10,274 nt of DNA from Hyphomicrobiales bacterium (lineage in GTDB: Bacteria; Pseudomonadota; Alphaproteobacteria; Rhizobiales; OSC116): contig JABSRY010000047.1 of assembly GCA_013214985.1 (NCBI GenBank), forward strand, positions 1 to 10,274. The letters run 5' to 3'. This document shows positions 7,338 through 10,274 of the stretch, in pieces. The translations under genes and the position numbers were made by a program. Position 1 is the first letter of the stretch, and the number at the start of each line of letters is the position of its first letter. The notes beneath the pieces were generated by a model. That model saw only the letters and a list, made by a program, of their open reading frames with translations. It searched no databases and was not told the DNA's origin.

Positions 7338-8330
7338 TCAATTTAATTTCTTAATCTTATCGGCTCGGATGGTATTTTGTGCAAAATATTGCTTAATCTG
7401 CACCACATCACCATCAATTGCTTTTATCAATTCATCCAACCCATTGAATTTTTCGTCTTCGCGGATAAATTTATGCAAATATACTTTTACTTTTTTGCCG
7501 TAAATATCGCGGTTAAAGTTAAAAATGAAAGTCTCTAGCCTGACACCGACACCATCTACCGCGGGACGTGACCCAAAATTAGCCGCGCCATAATATGAGC
7601 GGCCTTCAAACTCGACAGTTGCGGCATAGGTGCCGTGTTTTAACTCACAACATGAGCGGGTTGCTACATTTATGGTTGGAAAACCAATAGTGCGCCCTAA
7701 TTGTTGCCCACTTTCGACAATGCCTTCAATATACCAATGGTGACCCAGTAAACTACTGGCTTGTTCGACATTGCCATCCCTTAATGCTTGGCGGATATGG
7801 CTTGATGAAATAACTTTATCTGCCGCTTCTATTTGGTTTAAGATACTAACGCCAAAGCCATATTTTACGCCCATTTCTTTAAGAAAATTTGCGTCGCCCT
7901 GACGGTTTTTGCCAAAACAAAAATCTTCACCGACAATGACATGAGAAATTTTAATAAGCCCAACCAAGATTTTTGATACAAAATCCTCGGCCGTAAGGTT
8001 CGCTAACTGTTTACTGAACTCCAATACAACCAACAAATCGAGATTTAGCTGCTCAAAAAGCCCTGCTCTTGTGGCATTATCGCTTAACCTGAAAAAACTA
8101 TTTTCGGCATTAAAAAATGCCCGCGGGTGCGGCGAAAAAGTAATAACCCCGAACGGCACGCGTTTAGTAGCATCTTGCTTGGCGATATTTAAGGCATGTT
8201 CAAGTATATATTGATGCCCTTTATGCACGCCATCAAAATTACCAATAGCCAACACAGCACCATGCATCTCATCTTTTAACTTCAGTGAATTATTGATGAT
8301 ATGGTCGGCATTTGCATTAAACTGGTACAT
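7338..8330 (-). CDS. ribF: Bifunctional riboflavin kinase / FAD synthetase
   Basis: A 330-residue enzyme that phosphorylates riboflavin to FMN and then adenylylates FMN to FAD. The N-terminal nucleotidyltransferase domain (about residues 20-185) shows GNFDGVHKGH at 30-39 with the HxGH motif, VGEDFCFGKNRQGD at 133-146, and ISSSHIR at 174-180. The C-terminal riboflavin kinase domain (about 195-315) shows GRTIGFPTIN at 212-221, GTYAATV, and ETFIFNF with the catalytic Glu266. The length is normal for the family. The ATG at 8330 has a good Shine-Dalgarno (AAGGTG) about 6 bases upstream. It stands 270 bases before ileS, a common alphaproteobacterial neighbour, and is transcribed divergently from cheY. 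Confidence 0.96.
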   Translation of the reverse strand: MYQFNANADHIINNSLKLKDEMHGAVLAIGNFDGVHKGHQYILEHALNIAKQDATKRVPFGVITFSPHPRAFFNAENSFFRLSDNATRAGLFEQLNLDLLVVLEFSKQLANLTAEDFVSKILVGLIKISHVIVGEDFCFGKNRQGDANFLKEMGVKYGFGVSILNQIEAADKVISSSHIRQALRDGNVEQASSLLGHHWYIEGIVESGQQLGRTIGFPTINVATRSCCELKHGTYAATVEFEGRSYYGAANFGSRPAVDGVGVRLETFIFNFNRDIYGKKVKVYLHKFIREDEKFNGLDELIKAIDGDVVQIKQYFAQNTIRADKIKKLN

Positions 8331-8358
8331 AAATTACACCTTGGTAATTCGCAGAACA

Positions 8359-8374
8359 TTAAATTAGTGTTAAC
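8359..8374 (+). promoter_or_regulatory. CtrA-type binding site (TTAA-N7-TTAAC)
   Basis: The bases read TTAA, then seven bases (ATTAGTG), then TTAAC, a perfect match to the full consensus of the alphaproteobacterial cell-cycle regulator CtrA, which often controls flagellar and chemotaxis genes. It sits 207 bases before the cheY start and 28 bases before the ribF start. TATAAA at 8391-8396 lies 15 bases after TTAACG, close to where a -10 would be if the box overlaps the -35, as at many CtrA-activated promoters. Binding is inferred from sequence only. Confidence 0.55.
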
Positions 8375-8379
8375 GAGTG

Positions 8380-8409
8380 TTGCGAACATTTATAAACCTT
8401 TAGCATAAT
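8380..8409 (+). promoter_or_regulatory. Candidate cheY-cheZ promoter
   Basis: TTGCGA (8380-8385) and CATAAT (8404-8409) are separated by 18 bases, a reasonable sigma-70-like pair just downstream of the CtrA-type site. An alternative is TTAACG (8370-8375) with TATAAA (8391-8396). Either would give cheY an untranslated leader of about 165-180 bases containing both inverted repeats listed below. Confidence 0.3.
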
Positions 8410-8419
8410 TTATTAGTAT

Positions 8420-8440
8420 AAATCCAATCAAATTGGATTT
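8420..8440. repeat. Perfect 9-bp inverted repeat
   Basis: AAATCCAAT (8420-8428) and ATTGGATTT (8432-8440) are exact reverse complements separated by three bases. The symmetry fits an operator for a dimeric regulator or a leader hairpin. No T-tract follows, so it is not a terminator. A TTAACC half-site resembling half a CtrA box follows at 8442-8447. Confidence 0.6.
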
Positions 8441-8473
8441 GTTAACCTTATTTTTATGTCCTTAGTTGAGTAT

Positions 8474-8501
8474 CAATTCTAATTGGACATCAATTTTAAT
8501 T
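8474..8501 (+). repeat. Pair of 11-bp AT-rich direct repeats
   Basis: CAATTCTAATT (8474-8484) and CAATTTTAATT (8491-8501) match at 10 of 11 positions and start 17 bases apart. Each is itself nearly symmetric (CAATT/AATT). They could be tandem sites for a regulator, but the AT-rich context makes chance similarity possible. Confidence 0.4.
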
Positions 8502-8516
8502 CTGTTGATGTCAATT
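8481..8516. repeat. Bulged 12-bp inverted repeat in the cheY leader
   Basis: The arm at 8481-8493 (AATTGGACATCAA) pairs with 8505-8516 (TTGATGTCAATT) over 12 bp if one G is bulged; the inner 8 bp (GACATCAA / TTGATGTC) are perfect. The loop is 11 bases. It ends 65 bases before the cheY start and would form a stable hairpin for such AT-rich RNA, or serve as an operator. Confidence 0.5.
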
Positions 8517-8569
8517 TATTTAATAGTAGTTGTGTCAATATGCCTGAGCATATTGAGTTACTGAATTTT

Positions 8570-8573
8570 GGAG
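8570..8573 (+). promoter_or_regulatory. cheY: Shine-Dalgarno fixing the cheY start
   Basis: GGAG lies 8 bases before the ATG at 8582. The reading frame is open back to a TTG at 8483, but that start has no comparable ribosome site, would add 33 residues with no counterpart in CheY, and would place the 8481-8516 inverted repeat in coding sequence. Confidence 0.8.
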
Positions 8574-8581
8574 TGGAATAT

Positions 8582-8968
8582 ATGGCTTTAGATCTATCAA
8601 TGGAAGTTTTAGTTGTTGATGATTATAAAACAATGATTAGAATTATTAGAAACCTATTGAAACAATTGGGTTTTGAAAATATTGACGATGCTGCCGATGG
8701 CACTGAAGCACTTTCTAAATTGAAAGATGGCAAATATGGGTTGGTTATTTCTGACTGGAATATGGAGCCGATGACTGGATATGAACTTCTTAAAGAAGTA
8801 CGCGCCGATGATGTGCTTGCTAAAACACCGTTTATTATGGTTACCGCAGAATCTAAAACTGAAAATGTTATTGCCGCCAAAAAAGCTGGTGTGAACAATT
8901 ACATCGTTAAACCTTTTAACGCTGCAACACTAAAAGCAAAAATTAATGCCGTATTTGGGGAAGCATAG
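8582..8968 (+). CDS. cheY: CheY-type single-domain response regulator
   Basis: A 128-residue stand-alone receiver domain. All key residues are present: acidic pair Asp13-Asp14 (VLVVDDY), phospho-acceptor Asp58 in SDWNMEPMTGYELLK, Thr88 (MVTAES), Tyr107 (NNYIVKPF) and Lys110. The SDWNM stretch and the Thr/Tyr switch pair closely resemble enterobacterial CheY, which binds the flagellar switch protein FliM when phosphorylated by CheA. There is no output domain. The length from the ATG at 8582 is typical of CheY. The gene is followed after 54 bases by a CheZ phosphatase and preceded by a CtrA-type site. No kinase, receptor or flagellar gene lies in the window, so the motor-switch role is inferred from similarity and from the cheZ neighbour. 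Confidence 0.93.
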   Translation: MALDLSMEVLVVDDYKTMIRIIRNLLKQLGFENIDDAADGTEALSKLKDGKYGLVISDWNMEPMTGYELLKEVRADDVLAKTPFIMVTAESKTENVIAAKKAGVNNYIVKPFNAATLKAKINAVFGEA

Positions 8969-9022
8969 TTTTACTTTTATATACAATAAACAATATATTT
9001 AAAAATTAGAGGGCAAGAAATA

Positions 9023-9667
9023 ATGAAATTTAACAGTGCATTATCGAAGCATTCTGATGAGATACTATCCCTACTTAAAGATGCGAGAAATAAAGACATT
9101 CGCATTGGTGATGTTATGTCAATGGCAGAGATTATGATGAACAGCATGCATGCTTTTTTTGAAAGCATGGATATGGCGGTTTACAAAGAGATGCGGGATA
9201 TTGCATCTTATATTGAAAAAGCCAAAGGTGATATTTCTAATTTGCAAGCCAACAAGCTTAAGGGCGAACATATACCTGTTGCAGGGCGTGAGCTTGATGA
9301 AGTTGTTGCTGCTACTGAAGCTGCTACTGATAAAATAATGGAAAATGCTGAAAAAATTATGGAGGCAGATATTTCTGACCCCGCAGCCTATCAAACAGTT
9401 GTAAATAGCTGTGTTATGGAAATTTTTGAAGCTTGTTCTTTTCAAGATATTACTGGGCAACGTATTACAAAAGTTGTTACAACGCTTAAACATATTGAAG
9501 ACCGTGTTTCTAGGTTTGCGGATGCAACTGGGGTGCGTGACGGAGATGATTATGTTTCTGAAGAAGAAGAAGCCCGTCTAAAACGTGAAAAAGAGCAGAT
9601 TCTTCATGGACCGCAATCGAATGATGACGCAACTAACCAAAACGATATTGATGCAATGTTCGACTAA
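9023..9667 (+). CDS. cheZ: CheZ-type CheY-phosphate phosphatase
   Basis: A 214-residue, largely helical, charged protein that should dephosphorylate CheY~P in the cytoplasm. The catalytic signature is SFQDITGQRITKVV, in which Asp142 and Gln146 align with Asp143 and Gln147 of E. coli CheZ; the Gln positions the attacking water. The long helices before and after it fit the dimeric four-helix bundle. An acidic, probably disordered linker (about residues 171-204) leads to the C-terminal tail NQNDIDAMFD, the short amphipathic motif by which CheZ tethers CheY. The ATG at 9023 has AGAGGG 9 bases upstream. The gene lies directly behind cheY and in front of a strong terminator, so the pair is probably a bicistronic unit. 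Overall similarity to enterobacterial CheZ is low; the call rests on the catalytic and tail motifs plus the cheY neighbour. Confidence 0.9.
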   Translation: MKFNSALSKHSDEILSLLKDARNKDIRIGDVMSMAEIMMNSMHAFFESMDMAVYKEMRDIASYIEKAKGDISNLQANKLKGEHIPVAGRELDEVVAATEAATDKIMENAEKIMEADISDPAAYQTVVNSCVMEIFEACSFQDITGQRITKVVTTLKHIEDRVSRFADATGVRDGDDYVSEEEEARLKREKEQILHGPQSNDDATNQNDIDAMFD

Positions 9668-9700
9668 TATCGAGATTTGACTGATTTTAAATATTTTAAG

Positions 9701-9726
9701 AAGGCAGAGTTTTCTCTGCCTTTTTT
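9701..9726 (+). terminator. Rho-independent terminator after cheZ
   Basis: A perfect 9-bp stem (AAGGCAGAG at 9701-9709, CTCTGCCTT at 9714-9722) with a TTTT loop runs into six T's (9721-9726). It starts 33 bases after the cheZ stop. On the opposite strand it follows the HAD gene end by only 12 bases, but the T-run there is interrupted, so it may end both convergent transcripts while working best for cheY-cheZ. Confidence 0.93.
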
Positions 9727-9737
9727 GTATTTTGGGC

Positions 9738-10274
9738 TTATGCTAGTTGTTCAATAAAATATTTTACATCTAGCTTTTCTTGGGTAATTTTTTGGCTAAT
9801 GAATGTCTCGAACTCTTTAGAGAATATATCTGCATTTGTTATATTGCTTTCTAGCCGCTCAAACTCGCGTGCGTGAATGCCATCTGCAACATAGAGCATG
9901 TCGCTGCCTAAGCGGTTTGCGCCTGGCACATCTGTGCTTAAGCTATCACCAATGACGAGGATTTTTTGGGGTTTGATGCCTTTTGATAATATTTCTAATT
10001 TCTCTATCGCTTTTTGATAGATGACATCATGCGGTTTGCCTGTATAAATTACTTCACCGCCTATTTCTTCATACATATCGGCCATTGCGCCTGCACAATA
10101 ATATAATATGCCGCCGACATCGACCAATCGGTCTGGATTAGAGCATATGAATGGCAATTTTTTTTCTAGCATCGTATTTAGTAAGGGCAAATAATCATTC
10201 AAATCGACGTCATCAATTTGTGCTAAAAAAGTACATAAAAGATAATATGCATTTTCTAAAACGAATAATTTTGA
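9738..10274 (-). CDS. HAD-superfamily class IIA hydrolase, TIGR01459-like (5' end outside window)
   Basis: The frame is open from the right edge to a TAA at 9738, giving 178 visible codons of a gene whose start lies beyond the window. A TTG at 10202 could be taken as a start, but the upstream in-frame residues (LAQIDDVDLNDYLPLL) continue the family pattern, so it is internal. Visible motifs are FICSNPDR, GGILYYCAGAMADMYEEIGGEVIYTGKPHDVIY with the HAD Lys motif, and VIGDSLSTDVPGANRLGSDMLYVADGIH with the Mg-binding Asp of motif III. This matches the C-terminal part of class IIA sugar-phosphatase-like HAD enzymes (NagD / TIGR01459 type). The nucleophile DxD motif is not visible. The physiological substrate is unknown. 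Relatives often lie near ribF in alphaproteobacteria; here cheY-cheZ on the other strand separates them. Confidence 0.88.
   Translation of the reverse strand, partial: SKLFVLENAYYLLCTFLAQIDDVDLNDYLPLLNTMLEKKLPFICSNPDRLVDVGGILYYCAGAMADMYEEIGGEVIYTGKPHDVIYQKAIEKLEILSKGIKPQKILVIGDSLSTDVPGANRLGSDMLYVADGIHAREFERLESNITNADIFSKEFETFISQKITQEKLDVKYFIEQLA

Noticed and set aside
8456..8482. Eight-codon micro-ORF (MSLVEYQF) just before the cheY leader hairpin, resembling a leader peptide
   Set aside because: It has no ribosome site and no run of regulatory codons, and such short frames are common by chance.
8483..8581. 33-residue N-terminal extension of CheY from a TTG codon
   Set aside because: No Shine-Dalgarno, no match to CheY, and it overlaps the inverted repeat; the ATG at 8582 has GGAG at proper spacing.
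8623..8898. Minus-strand frame opposite cheY
   Set aside because: It is fully contained within a clear CheY gene and has no recognisable motif.
10202..10274. TTG at 10202 as the true start of the HAD gene
   Set aside because: The frame stays open to the window edge with family-like residues, and the N-terminal nucleophile motif must lie further upstream.
1..10274. Mobile element, CRISPR array, defence island or new multi-gene system
   Set aside because: No transposase, integrase, spacer-repeat array or toxin-antitoxin pair is visible; base composition looks uniform and nearly all genes are conserved housekeeping or chemotaxis genes.

Overview
The window comes from an AT-rich (roughly 40% GC by eye) alphaproteobacterium that is probably motile. 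The gene order ribF-ileS-lspA-lipoprotein-M16-M16 and the protein sequences point to that class, as does a perfect match to the alphaproteobacterial CtrA box. The IleRS C-terminus has lost most of its zinc cysteines; from memory some Rhizobiales share this, but I cannot name an order or genus with confidence.

Layout. On the minus strand, reading from high to low coordinates, a long housekeeping run covers positions 8330 to 1: ribF (FMN/FAD synthesis), a 270-base gap, ileS, lspA, a Lys/Pro-rich lipoprotein, an active M16 zinc peptidase, its zinc-less M16 partner, and the 5' part of pgi, which leaves the window at the left edge. From ileS onward the gaps are 16, 92, 35, 1 and 22 bases, so ileS to pgi could be one transcript. 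On the plus strand, positions 8582-9667 hold a two-gene chemotaxis unit, a single-domain CheY and a CheZ phosphatase, closed by a strong rho-independent terminator at 9701-9726. At the right edge, on the minus strand, is the 3' part of a HAD class IIA (TIGR01459-like) phosphatase. In many alphaproteobacteria I expect that gene near ribF; here the cheY-cheZ pair lies between them.

The 251-base divergent region between ribF and cheY is the most structured non-coding DNA here. It holds a TTAA-N7-TTAAC CtrA-type site, a candidate promoter, a perfect 9-bp inverted repeat, a pair of near-identical 11-bp AT-rich direct repeats and a bulged 12-bp inverted repeat, all upstream of a clear cheY Shine-Dalgarno. 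This fits cell-cycle (CtrA) control of the chemotaxis switch and possibly a structured mRNA leader.

How the genes work together: LspA matures lipoproteins such as the one encoded just after it. The two M16 proteins probably form a heterodimeric peptidase, and neither has a signal peptide. RibF, IleRS and Pgi are core metabolism and translation. CheY~P would act on the flagellar motor and CheZ would dephosphorylate it. I see no mobile element, CRISPR array, tRNA/rRNA or defence system, and no clearly new multi-gene system.
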